Positions 1 to 6,949 of a DNA stretch of 7,968 nt are shown here, piece by piece. How positions within the stretch are numbered: position 1 is the first letter of the stretch; each line of letters opens with the position of its first letter. The stretch comes from Gammaproteobacteria bacterium (GTDB taxonomy: Bacteria; Pseudomonadota; Gammaproteobacteria; SZUA-152). The notes beneath the pieces were generated by a model. That model was given only the letters and a program-made list of their open reading frames with translations. It was not told where the DNA came from and made no database searches. A program made the position numbers and the translations under genes. The stretch lies in the NCBI GenBank assembly GCA_003229995.1, contig QIGJ01000118.1, positions 1 through 7,968 on the forward strand, in the 5' to 3' direction.

Positions 1-2
1 AT

Positions 3-113
3 ATTGATCCTGCCATCTTTACTGAAGTTAGAAATTATAACTACGACGAAATCGCCATACGGCTACCGGCGGACCAGCGCTATGGTGACGACGATGATGA
101 AAAAGAAAATTAA
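3..113 (+). CDS. C-terminal tail of an unidentified protein (partial, enters from the left edge)
   Basis: This frame is open from the left edge to a TAA at 111-113 and gives 36 residues. They include an aromatic and charged stretch (NYNYDEIAIRLP) and a strongly acidic, hydrophilic end (DDDDEKEN). Codon choice looks like real coding sequence, and no competing frame looks better, although frame 1 is also open here up to 168. In E. coli and relatives rodZ lies directly upstream of ispG, but this tail does not resemble the end of RodZ that I know. It could be a divergent RodZ extension or a different gene. I do not recognise it and assign no function. The start lies outside the window. Confidence 0.5.
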   Translation: MDPAIFTEVRNYNYDEIAIRLPADQRYGDDDDEKEN

Positions 114-198
114 CGAAAAACAGAATCTTGCAAAGCACATTGGGTCCGTATTGGTTCGTTCTGATTGAACAAAAGTGCAGGCATAAAGGCACAAACGC

Positions 199-225
199 GA
201 AGGTAATTTTTGAATAAAAATCATG
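199..225 (+). promoter_or_regulatory. ispG translation-initiation region with an A/T hairpin between Shine-Dalgarno and start
   Basis: The only Shine-Dalgarno-like sequence before ispG is GAAGG at 199-203, which is 19 bases from the ATG at 223 and so too far for normal use. The space between holds a perfect 6-base inverted repeat: ATTTTT at 206-211, a GAAT loop, and AAAAAT at 216-221. If it folds in the mRNA, the gap shrinks to about 3 unpaired bases. The stem is entirely A-U and therefore weak. An in-frame TGA at 211-213 rules out a longer IspG. The inverted repeat is seen directly; any role in translation is inference. Confidence 0.35.
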
Positions 226-1371
226 ACTGAAAAACCGGATTATCGACAAGAGTACCAACAAATAACCCGCCGCAAGTCGCGCCAGATTCGAGTGGGTGAC
301 GTGCTGGTGGGAGGAGATGCACCGATCACGGTGCAGAGTATGACCAATACTGAAACCACCGATGTGGAAGCAACGGTGGCACAGATTCAATCCCTGGAAA
401 CGGCCGGTGTTGATATTGTGCGTGTCTCTGTTCCGTCGATGGAGGCTGCCGAAGCCTTTGGTGAAATCCGGCGTCGCGTTAATGTGCCACTGATCAGCGA
501 TATTCACTTTGATTACAAAATTGCCTTGCGGGTGGCCGAGCTGGGTGTGGATTGTCTGCGTATTAATCCGGGCAATATTGGCCGTGAAGACCGTGTACTG
601 GCAGTGGTGTCTGCGGCGCGGGATAATGATATTCCCATTCGTATCGGTGTGAATGCCGGTTCGCTGGAAAAAGATTTGCAGAAAAAATACGGTGAGCCAA
701 CACCAGAAGCACTGGTTGAATCGGCGATGCGCCATATCGATATGCTCGACAAGCTGGATTTTCAGGAATTCAAAGTCAGCCTCAAGGCGTCGGATGTATT
801 TATGACGGTGGCCGCTTATCGTTTGCTGGCCGATCAGATTGAGCAGCCACTGCACCTGGGCATTACCGAGGCGGGTGGTGCGCGTTCGGGTGCAGTTAAA
901 TCCGCGATTGGTCTGGGCATGTTACTGGCACAAGGGATTGGTGACACAATACGGGTGTCGCTGGCGGCTGATCCGGTACAGGAAGTTAAAGTCGGTTTTG
1001 ATATTCTGAAAAGCCTGCATGTGCGCAGCAAGGGCATCAATCTGATTGCCTGTCCTTCCTGCTCACGCCAGCAGTTTGATGTGGTTTCCACGGTTAACGC
1101 ACTGGAAGAAAGGCTGGAAGACATTCTGGAACCCATGGATGTGGCGGTGATTGGCTGCGTGGTGAACGGGCCTGGCGAGGCGCGTGAGGCGGATATTGGA
1201 TTGGCCGGTGGTGAGCCAAATCTGCTGTATGTTGACGGCAAACCGGATCATAAAGTGAATAACGAAGAATTGCTGGATGAACTGGAACGTGCTGTGCGTG
1301 CTGAAGTCAAACGACGTCTGGAAAATCCCGACGTATTTGAAAACATTAACATTCAGCAGGCTGCGCCGTAG
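223..1371 (+). CDS. ispG: 4-hydroxy-3-methylbut-2-enyl-diphosphate synthase (flavodoxin-dependent) IspG/GcpE
   Basis: IspG is a cytosolic [4Fe-4S] enzyme of the MEP isoprenoid pathway. It reductively opens 2-C-methyl-D-erythritol 2,4-cyclodiphosphate to (E)-4-hydroxy-3-methylbut-2-enyl diphosphate, using flavodoxin-type electron donors. The 382-residue product is close to the E. coli length (372) and matches it nearly throughout. The N-terminal TIM barrel carries VQSMTNT (37-43), DIHFDY (93-98), [10 protein letters not shown] (111-120) and [17 protein letters not shown] (214-230). The C-terminal cluster domain carries the three iron-sulfur ligands Cys277, Cys280 (ACPSCSR) and Cys312 ([10 protein letters not shown]), with the fourth ligand Glu319. 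An in-frame TGA 12 bases upstream makes ATG 223 the first usable start. The N-terminus is about 7 residues longer than E. coli before the RRKS motif. It appears to be the first gene of the cluster, with hisS 20 bases downstream. No frameshift or missing ligand is seen. Confidence 0.97.
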   Translation: MTEKPDYRQEYQQITRRKSRQIRVGDVLVGGDAPITVQSMTNTETTDVEATVAQIQSLETAGVDIVRVSVPSMEAAEAFGEIRRRVNVPLISDIHFDYKIALRVAELGVDCLRINPGNIGREDRVLAVVSAARDNDIPIRIGVNAGSLEKDLQKKYGEPTPEALVESAMRHIDMLDKLDFQEFKVSLKASDVFMTVAAYRLLADQIEQPLHLGITEAGGARSGAVKSAIGLGMLLAQGIGDTIRVSLAADPVQEVKVGFDILKSLHVRSKGINLIACPSCSRQQFDVVSTVNALEERLEDILEPMDVAVIGCVVNGPGEAREADIGLAGGEPNLLYVDGKPDHKVNNEELLDELERAVRAEVKRRLENPDVFENINIQQAAP

Positions 1372-1391
1372 GCGGCAGGACCAGGATAATT

Positions 1392-2672
1392 ATGGCGCAA
1401 CAAATCATCCAGGCCATTCGTGGCATGAACGATATTCTGCCGGAAGATACGATTTATTGGCAAGAACTGGAATCCGTTATTCGTGACCTGCTGAGCCGTT
1501 ACGGTTATCAGGAAATCCGTTTTCCCATTGTGGAAAAAACGGAATTGTTCAAACGATCCATTGGTGAAGTTACCGACATCGTTGAAAAGGAAATGTACAC
1601 CTTCGCGGATCGTAATGGCGACAATTTGACCCTGCGCCCGGAAGGTACCGCGCCTTGTGTGCGGGCAGCCATTCAGAACGGTTTATTGCATAATCAGGTG
1701 CAGCGCCTGTGGTACACGGGACCGATGTTTCGTCACGAACGCCCGCAGAAGGGGCGTTATCGGCAGTTCCATCAGGTGGGTGTCGAAACATTTGGCATGG
1801 CTAGCCCGGATCTGGATGCGGAACTGATCCTGATGACGGCGCGTTTGTGGCAGCAGCTGAGTCTGGGCAATGTCGAGCTGCAACTGAATTCGCTGGGCAC
1901 ACGCGAATCGCGTGCGGTATACCGCAAGGCACTGATCCGCTATTTTGAGCAGCACAAAGATCAGCTTGACGAAGACAGTTTACGGCGTCTGGAAAGCAAT
2001 CCGTTACGCATTCTGGACACAAAAAACCCTGCGTTGCAGGATGTGGTGGCCGATGCGCCGAAATTGATGGCGTATCTCGATGATGAATCGCGTGAACATT
2101 TTGAGACGCTGTGTGGTCTGTTAGACGACGCAGGAGTTGCCTATCGTGTTAACCCATGTCTGGTGCGAGGGCTGGATTATTACAGTCGCACGGTGTTTGA
2201 ATGGGTAACAGATCAACTGGGCGCACAAGGTACAATCTGTGCGGGTGGCCGGTTTGATGGTCTGGTGGAGCAGTTGGGTGGCAAAGCAACGCCGTCTGCC
2301 GGTTTTGCCATCGGACTGGAGCGTCTGCTGGCATTGGTGCGTGAAAACCTTCAGCCGGATAACAGACCGCACCTCTATTTGGTACTGGTAGGGGATGCCG
2401 CGCAGAAAAAAGGTGTGTTGCTGGCCGAGCAGTTGCGTGATGCCATACCGACGTTACGCATTATGACAAACTGCGGCGGTGGCAGTTTTAAAAGCCAGTT
2501 TAAAAAAGCCGACAAGTGTGGCGCACCGTTTGCGCTGGTATTGGGCGAGAATGAAGTGGCGCAAAAGACGGTGAGCATCAAGTTTTTGCGGGGTGAACAC
2601 GCCCAAAAGCAGGAAACGCTGGCGCAGGATGATGTGCCAGCGTGGTTGGAAGAAAAACTGACAGAAATATAA
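1392..2672 (+). CDS. hisS: histidyl-tRNA synthetase
   Basis: HisRS is a cytosolic, homodimeric class II aminoacyl-tRNA synthetase that charges tRNA-His with histidine using ATP. The 426 residues match the E. coli enzyme (424) along the whole length. Motif 1 lies around 41-65. Motif 2 ([17 protein letters not shown]) is at 112-128. The HisA motif [10 protein letters not shown] is at 257-266 with the catalytic Arg259, followed by the AGGRFDGL segment (284-291). Motif 3 ([11 protein letters not shown]) is at 303-313. The C-terminal anticodon-binding domain (about 325-426) includes [18 protein letters not shown]. The ATG is preceded by AGGA at 1383-1386 with 5-base spacing, and the gene follows ispG by 20 bases, so co-transcription is likely. 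Nothing is odd about it. Confidence 0.98.
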   Translation: MAQQIIQAIRGMNDILPEDTIYWQELESVIRDLLSRYGYQEIRFPIVEKTELFKRSIGEVTDIVEKEMYTFADRNGDNLTLRPEGTAPCVRAAIQNGLLHNQVQRLWYTGPMFRHERPQKGRYRQFHQVGVETFGMASPDLDAELILMTARLWQQLSLGNVELQLNSLGTRESRAVYRKALIRYFEQHKDQLDEDSLRRLESNPLRILDTKNPALQDVVADAPKLMAYLDDESREHFETLCGLLDDAGVAYRVNPCLVRGLDYYSRTVFEWVTDQLGAQGTICAGGRFDGLVEQLGGKATPSAGFAIGLERLLALVRENLQPDNRPHLYLVLVGDAAQKKGVLLAEQLRDAIPTLRIMTNCGGGSFKSQFKKADKCGAPFALVLGENEVAQKTVSIKFLRGEHAQKQETLAQDDVPAWLEEKLTEI

Positions 2673-2713
2673 TTTTTGGCGGAAAGCCGCTGGGTTAATG
2701 TACGGAGAGTACC

Positions 2714-3364
2714 GTGGATATATACACAACAGAAGAGCAACAGGTCGCTGCCATCAGAAAGTGGTGGGATGCGAATAAATGGTCACTGATCGGTGGCGTG
2801 GTTATTGGCGTGGGTGGGTTATGGGGTAGCCGTGCTTGGTTGGATAATCAGCAACACTACTCAGAAGCGGCATCCGCAGTTTATCAAACGATGCTGGAAA
2901 ATGTATCGCAAGATAAAAATGAGGACGCGGCAGTACAGGGGGCTCAATTGTTAGGTCAGTTTTCAGATACTGCCTACGCTTCACTGGCGGCATTGATGAT
3001 GGCCAAAACCAAACTGGAGGGGGGGGATGCCGCCGCCGCCGGCGCACATTTGCGGTGGGCGCTGGACAATACTGAAAGTGAGGCTGTGCGTCATGAGGCA
3101 CGTTTGCGTCTGGCCAAACTCATGATGGCGGAAGAGAAGTATGATGATGCCTTGAATTTTCTTGCAGGTACTGAAGCGGGGATTTACGAATCAACCTATG
3201 AACAGTTGAAGGGCGATATTTATGTCGTCATGGGGCAGCCGGAATCTGCACGTACGGCATTCATGCGTGCCCTGGTCAGTGCGTCACCGGGGGAACGTGG
3301 GCGCGAGCTGCTGCAAATGAAGTTGGACAACCTTGGCCAGCCTGCTTCGGGTGATTTGTCGTAA
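2714..3364 (+). CDS. yfgM: YfgM-family ancillary SecYEG translocon subunit (membrane-anchored tetratricopeptide protein)
   Basis: YfgM is an inner-membrane protein that, in E. coli, associates with SecYEG and the chaperone PpiD and helps proteins leaving the translocon in the periplasm. The 216 residues (E. coli about 206) have the expected plan. There is a short cytosolic N-terminus with EEQQVAAIRKWWDANK (7-22), one membrane helix at about 23-43, and a periplasmic helical TPR-like domain (about 48-205). The GTG start is chosen because GGAG at 2704-2707 lies 6 bases upstream and the conserved N-terminus begins here. The 41 bases after hisS include a 4-bp hairpin (GCGG/CCGC) without a T-tract, so not a convincing terminator. 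The stop codon overlaps an ATG (TAATG) at the bamB junction. Position in the hisS-yfgM-bamB cluster supports the name. It has an internal G8 tract, described separately. Confidence 0.9.
   Translation: MDIYTTEEQQVAAIRKWWDANKWSLIGGVVIGVGGLWGSRAWLDNQQHYSEAASAVYQTMLENVSQDKNEDAAVQGAQLLGQFSDTAYASLAALMMAKTKLEGGDAAAAGAHLRWALDNTESEAVRHEARLRLAKLMMAEEKYDDALNFLAGTEAGIYESTYEQLKGDIYVVMGQPESARTAFMRALVSASPGERGRELLQMKLDNLGQPASGDLS
3019..3043 (+). repeat. G8 homopolymer followed by a (GCC)4 run inside yfgM
   Basis: Eight consecutive G residues (3019-3026) are followed two bases later by four tandem GCC codons (3029-3040) and GGC. They encode Gly-Gly-Asp-Ala-Ala-Ala-Ala-Gly, near residues 103-110 of YfgM, in what looks like a loop between TPR helices. 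Homopolymers of this length are prone to slippage in replication and sequencing. The frame is intact in this copy. Confidence 0.7.
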
Positions 3365-3378
3365 TGAGGTTATTGTGC

Positions 3379-4638
3379 ATGAAAAAAGTATGCCTGATGC
3401 CGGTAGTGATAGCATCCAGTTTGTTATTGGCTGCCTGCGGCTCATCGCCAAAGAACTATTCAGATGCCACACCGTTGCACGCCATCAACACGAGTGTATT
3501 GGTTAAGGCGCTTTGGGCGCAGCCCACCGGTGAGGTGCCGGAGTACGCGCACGCGCAGTTACCCGTAGTGATTGATACGGATGCCAGCGACGGTACCGAA
3601 AACAAAAAGATTTATGTCGCAAGCCGCAAGGGTGATGTGGCTGCGTATGCCACAAAAAAGGGTGATGTGCTGTGGCAAATCAGTATGGATGAAGCGCTGA
3701 CGGGCGGTCCCGGTGTCGGTGAGGGCTTGTTGTTTGTGGGCACACGCGAGGCCGAGTTGGTGGCCTTGGATAAAAACACTGGCGCTGAGCGCTGGCGTCA
3801 GCGCATCAGCAGTGAAATGCTGGCGACCCCTGTTGTGGCGGGGGATTTACTGGTTGTGCAGACGATCGATGGCAGAATCAGCGTGCATAAAATGGCGACG
3901 GGTAAAAAACTGTGGTCGCATGAGCGCAGTATTCCGAAACTGACCTTGCGTGGTACCGGTGTGCCGCTGGTCGTGAATGAGACGGTGTTAGCCGGGTTTT
4001 CTGATGGACGTTTACTGAGCCTCAGTCTGGCCACGGGTGAATTGTTATGGGAAACCACTATTGCTGTACCGCATGGGCGTACCGATCTGGAGCGTTTGGT
4101 CGATATCGATGGTTTGTTTCGTGCCGCTGATGGTGTGGTGTATGTGAGCAGCTATCAGGGGCGGGTGGCAGCGGTTTCCATCGAGGATGGCAATGTGTTG
4201 TGGGCACGAGACATGTCGTCGTATACCGGTCTGACGGTGAGCAGGGAGCAGGTTTTCATCACCGATGCGACCAGCAGGGTGTGGGCACTGGACGGGCGCA
4301 CGGGTGCCACTCTGTGGCGGCAGGACGGCCTGCTGGGGCGGGAGCTGAGTGTGCCGGTGATGCAGGGTAATACGGTGGTGGTTGCTGATTTTGATGGTTT
4401 TGTACACTGGTTGTCACGCGATGATGGTGATTTTGTGGCCCGAAAAAACCTCGATAAAGTGTGGTCAACCCTGCGCTATGTCTGGGATAGTGACGAGTCT
4501 GTTGAGAAAGTTTACCGTTCGATCAGTGTTTCTCCGCTGGTGGCTGCCGATACACTGTATGTGCGTGACAATACGGGTGCCTTGGCCGCGTTTGCGCTTT
4601 TAAAACAACCCCCTCCACAACAAGCTGCCATAAAATAA
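3379..4638 (+). CDS. bamB: outer membrane protein assembly factor BamB (lipoprotein)
   Basis: BamB is a lipoprotein of the BAM complex that binds BamA and helps insert beta-barrel proteins into the outer membrane. From the chosen start the product has 419 residues (E. coli 392). The signal peptide has a KK n-region, a hydrophobic core and the lipobox LAAC, with Cys20 as the predicted lipidated residue. An eight-bladed PQQ-like beta-propeller follows, visible as repeats of the ALD..TG...W type (for example VALDKNTGAERWRQ and WALDGRTGATLWRQ). The LRG loop (190-192) and ERLVDID segment (238-244) correspond to regions that contact BamA in E. coli. ATG 3379 is preferred because GAGG (3366-3369) lies 9 bases upstream and the result is a standard signal peptide. 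An in-frame ATG at 3364, overlapping the yfgM stop, would add MRLLC and has no clear Shine-Dalgarno. Translational coupling to yfgM is likely. Confidence 0.95.
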   Translation: MKKVCLMPVVIASSLLLAACGSSPKNYSDATPLHAINTSVLVKALWAQPTGEVPEYAHAQLPVVIDTDASDGTENKKIYVASRKGDVAAYATKKGDVLWQISMDEALTGGPGVGEGLLFVGTREAELVALDKNTGAERWRQRISSEMLATPVVAGDLLVVQTIDGRISVHKMATGKKLWSHERSIPKLTLRGTGVPLVVNETVLAGFSDGRLLSLSLATGELLWETTIAVPHGRTDLERLVDIDGLFRAADGVVYVSSYQGRVAAVSIEDGNVLWARDMSSYTGLTVSREQVFITDATSRVWALDGRTGATLWRQDGLLGRELSVPVMQGNTVVVADFDGFVHWLSRDDGDFVARKNLDKVWSTLRYVWDSDESVEKVYRSISVSPLVAADTLYVRDNTGALAAFALLKQPPPQQAAIK

Positions 4639-4644
4639 GTCAGT

Positions 4645-4707
4645 ATGCCTCTTAAAGAAAACTCGGTTTCCCGGTAGGGGCACTGCCCACCCTACGCCAA
4701 TAGGCAT
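4645..4707. repeat. Nested palindromic element between bamB and der (MITE/REP-like or stem-loop)
   Basis: The 79-base bamB-der gap carries two nested inverted repeats. The outer arms are ATGCCT (4645-4650) and AGGCAT (4702-4707). The inner arms are GTAGGG (4674-4679) and CCCTAC (4690-4695), around a centre that can also pair as GGGC/GCCC. The central GCCCACCCTACG core resembles, from memory, GC-rich palindromes dispersed between genes in many proteobacteria. The inner stem has no T-tract after it, so it does not look like an ordinary terminator. It might affect readthrough or mRNA processing between bamB and der. The inverted repeats are visible; dispersed-repeat identity is inference. Confidence 0.5.
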
Positions 4708-4717
4708 GTAAATTATT

Positions 4718-6112
4718 ATGAAACCGGTTATCGCGCTTGTTGGTCGTCCTAACGTCGGCAAATCCACTTTATTCAACTGTTTGACACGCTCGCGTGATGC
4801 TTTGGTGGCTGATCAGCCCGGCCTTACCCGTGACCGTAAATACGGTGAAGGCCGTGTGGGTGATTATCCCTATCTGGTCGTGGATACGGGCGGTCTCAGT
4901 GGTGAAAAGGAAGGCATCGACGAGCTGATGGCAGATCAAGCCTGGTTAGCCGTTGAAGAAGCCGACGTGGTGTTGTTTTTGGTGGATGCGCGTGATGGTT
5001 TGGTGACGGGCGATCAGGAAATTGCCAAACGTTTGCGCTCCGCAAACAAGTGCGTGCATCTGGTGGTGAACAAAATTGACGGTGCAGAACTGGCGGTGGT
5101 GATTGCCGACTTTTATCGGCTTGGCCTGGGTGATCCGCTGGGTATCACAGCCAGTCAGGGTGGCGGGGTGCGTGATTTAATGGCGGAGATTTTGCCCGAA
5201 TTGCCCGAATTCGACATTGACGAAGACGAAAACGAAGACCTGGGCATTAAAATCGCCATTGTCGGTAAACCCAATGTTGGAAAATCAACACTGATCAATC
5301 GTATTCTGGGTGAAGAGCGCGTACTGGTTTTTGATATGCCCGGTACCACACGCGACAGTATTTTTGTTCCCTTTGAACGTCGCGGCCAAAAATACACCTT
5401 CATTGATACTGCCGGTGTGCGGCGACGCAGAAAAGTGCATGACAAGCTGGAAAAATTCAGCGTGATCAAGGCATTACAAGCCATTGAGCGTGCGCATGTG
5501 GTGGTGCTGGTGATTGATGCCCACGAAGGCATCAGTGATCAGGATGCGCATTTGCTGGGTTTTGTGCTGGATGAAGGCAGGGCGTTAGTGATTGCCGTTA
5601 ACAAATGGGATGGCCTGGAAGCTGATGAACGGGAAAGGGTGAAATACGAGCTGGGACGAAAATTACAGTTTGTCGATTTTGCAAAGCTGTTTTTTATCTC
5701 AGCATTGCACGGTACCGGTGTGGGTGATTTGTTCAAACCGATTCAGAAAGCCTATGTTTCTGCGACGCGCCATTTTTCCACGCCGGAGTTGTCGCGTATT
5801 CTGGAAAAGGCCGTGGATAATCATCAGCCACCGCTGGTGCGTGGTCGGCGCATTAAACTGCGTTATGCCCACCAGGGGGGGCGCAACCCACCCATGATTG
5901 TGATCCACGGTAATCAGACCAAAGATGTACCGGATGCTTATCGGCGTTATTTGCAGAATACGTTTCGCAAGGTACTCAAGCTGGAGGGTACACCCGTGCG
6001 TATTGATTTCAAGACAGGCGCTAACCCGTTTGAAGGCAGAAAAAACAAACTGAGCAAGCGCCAGATTGATAAACGCCAGCGATTAAAGAAATTTGTTAAA
6101 CGTAAACGTTAA
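4718..6112 (+). CDS. der: ribosome biogenesis GTPase Der (EngA)
   Basis: Der is an essential GTPase with two tandem G domains that acts in assembly of the 50S ribosomal subunit. The 464 residues show G domain 1 with the P-loop GRPNVGKST (9-17), DTGG (56-59) and NKID (118-121). An acidic linker (DIDEDENED, 166-174) follows. G domain 2 has GKPNVGKST (183-191), MPGTTRD (207-213), DTAG (230-233), NKWD (295-298) and SAL (328-330). The C-terminal KH-like domain (about 350-440) contains the HQGGRNPP segment, and the protein ends in a very basic tail ([13 protein letters not shown]). All nucleotide-binding motifs are intact. A clear Shine-Dalgarno is absent: the nearest AGG (4702-4704) is 13 bases away, inside the arm of the upstream palindrome. 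A G7 run at 5875-5881 codes the HQGG residues. It is the last gene of the + strand cluster. Confidence 0.98.
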   Translation: MKPVIALVGRPNVGKSTLFNCLTRSRDALVADQPGLTRDRKYGEGRVGDYPYLVVDTGGLSGEKEGIDELMADQAWLAVEEADVVLFLVDARDGLVTGDQEIAKRLRSANKCVHLVVNKIDGAELAVVIADFYRLGLGDPLGITASQGGGVRDLMAEILPELPEFDIDEDENEDLGIKIAIVGKPNVGKSTLINRILGEERVLVFDMPGTTRDSIFVPFERRGQKYTFIDTAGVRRRRKVHDKLEKFSVIKALQAIERAHVVVLVIDAHEGISDQDAHLLGFVLDEGRALVIAVNKWDGLEADERERVKYELGRKLQFVDFAKLFFISALHGTGVGDLFKPIQKAYVSATRHFSTPELSRILEKAVDNHQPPLVRGRRIKLRYAHQGGRNPPMIVIHGNQTKDVPDAYRRYLQNTFRKVLKLEGTPVRIDFKTGANPFEGRKNKLSKRQIDKRQRLKKFVKRKR

Positions 6113-6122
6113 CCTGAAAACA

Positions 6123-6200
6123 GCCGATTAAGTCTGAGCGAAAAGCCAGATCATCGAAATTTAACCTTTCGCTCATGACTCATATCGGCGTTTTCTATTT
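6123..6200. terminator. Bidirectional intrinsic terminator between convergent der and the response-regulator gene
   Basis: A long interrupted stem is made of three perfectly complementary blocks. GCCGAT (6123-6128) pairs with ATCGGC (6184-6189). AGTC (6131-6134) pairs with GACT (6177-6180). TGAGCGAAA (6135-6143) pairs with TTTCGCTCA (6167-6175). The 19 pairs enclose a 23-base loop, with only a TA/CAT internal loop and one bulged T. On the + strand it is followed by GTTTTCTATTTT. On the minus strand the exit side reads TGTTTTCAGG. T-rich tails on both sides and the convergent genes (der stop at 6112, regulator stop at 6233) support termination from both directions. The large loop is unusual. 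Confidence 0.75.
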
Positions 6201-6232
6201 TCAGCTGATTTTTTACGTAAAACACATTGTTG

Positions 6233-6949
6233 TTACCGCAGTGATAACAGTGCCGGGTTTTGTTCCGGTAACGGAAAAGGCAGATGCTCCGGCACTTCAT
6301 GATACTCGCCGGACGTCAATGCCATCCACACCAGTCCGGCCAGAGAGTTAACACCTAGTTTACGCATGATGTGCGCACGATGTGTCTCTATGGTCTTTGT
6401 GCTGAGACTCATTTCGTGAGCGATGGTTTTGTTGGCTTTCCCCTGGATCAACAGGCGTAACACTTCTTCTTCACGGCGTGACAGTTGACCAAGGTACTGT
6501 AATACATTTTGTCGCCATTGATCGTCTAACCGTATTTGTCGGTCGCTTTCCAGTGCGCGCTGGATACTGTCCAGTAAAGCCTGGTCATCGAAAGGTTTTT
6601 CCAGAAAATCGATAGCACCTGCTCTGAGGGTGCGTACCGCCATGGAAACGGTGCTGTGTCCGGAGACAAAAATAACCGGTGTTTTTATGCCTTGCCGTTG
6701 CAGATATTCCTGCAATTCCAGTCCGCTTAACTGAGGCAAACGCACATCCAATACCAGACAGCCAGGCTGCTTTGGATCATAGGTATCAAGAAATGATTGT
6801 ACGTCGGCAAAAGCGCAGGCCTGGATATTCATGGACTCCACTAGTGTCTGTAGTGAATGCCGTACGGCGTCGTCGTCGTCCACAATGAATACGGTAGGTG
6901 TGATGGCAATATGGTCAGTTGTCAGAGTAGATGTCATTTGATTAGTCAC
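6233..6949 (-). CDS. FixJ/NarL-type two-component response regulator (LuxR-family DNA-binding output)
   Basis: This is a cytosolic transcription regulator activated by aspartate phosphorylation. From GTG 6949 it has 238 residues. The receiver domain (about 18-130) has the acidic pocket Asp24/Asp25 (FIVDDDD), phosphoacceptor Asp68 (LVLDVRLP), switch Ser96 (VSGH) and Lys118 (EKPF). The LuxR-type helix-turn-helix (about 156-210) contains LSRREEEVLRLL and NKTIAHEMSLSTKTIETHR. The layout closely follows FixJ (about 204 residues) but adds about 15 N-terminal residues and a roughly 28-residue proline-rich tail. GTG is chosen because AAGGA lies 6 bases upstream; ATG 6937 (234 residues) is possible, while ATG 7021 has no Shine-Dalgarno. 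No histidine kinase gene is visible nearby, so its signal and targets are unknown. It reads toward der and ends at the shared terminator. Confidence 0.92.
   Translation of the reverse strand: MTNQMTSTLTTDHIAITPTVFIVDDDDAVRHSLQTLVESMNIQACAFADVQSFLDTYDPKQPGCLVLDVRLPQLSGLELQEYLQRQGIKTPVIFVSGHSTVSMAVRTLRAGAIDFLEKPFDDQALLDSIQRALESDRQIRLDDQWRQNVLQYLGQLSRREEEVLRLLIQGKANKTIAHEMSLSTKTIETHRAHIMRKLGVNSLAGLVWMALTSGEYHEVPEHLPFPLPEQNPALLSLR

Noticed and set aside
28..855. Open minus-strand frame of 275 codons opposite the start of ispG
   Set aside because: It lies antisense to highly conserved ispG, has a composition typical of an antisense shadow (rich in His, Arg, Asn, Thr), shows no domain I recognise, and its start lacks a Shine-Dalgarno.
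2673..2713. Terminator between hisS and yfgM
   Set aside because: The GCGG/CCGC stem is only 4 pairs and is not followed by a T-tract; the run of T residues lies before it.
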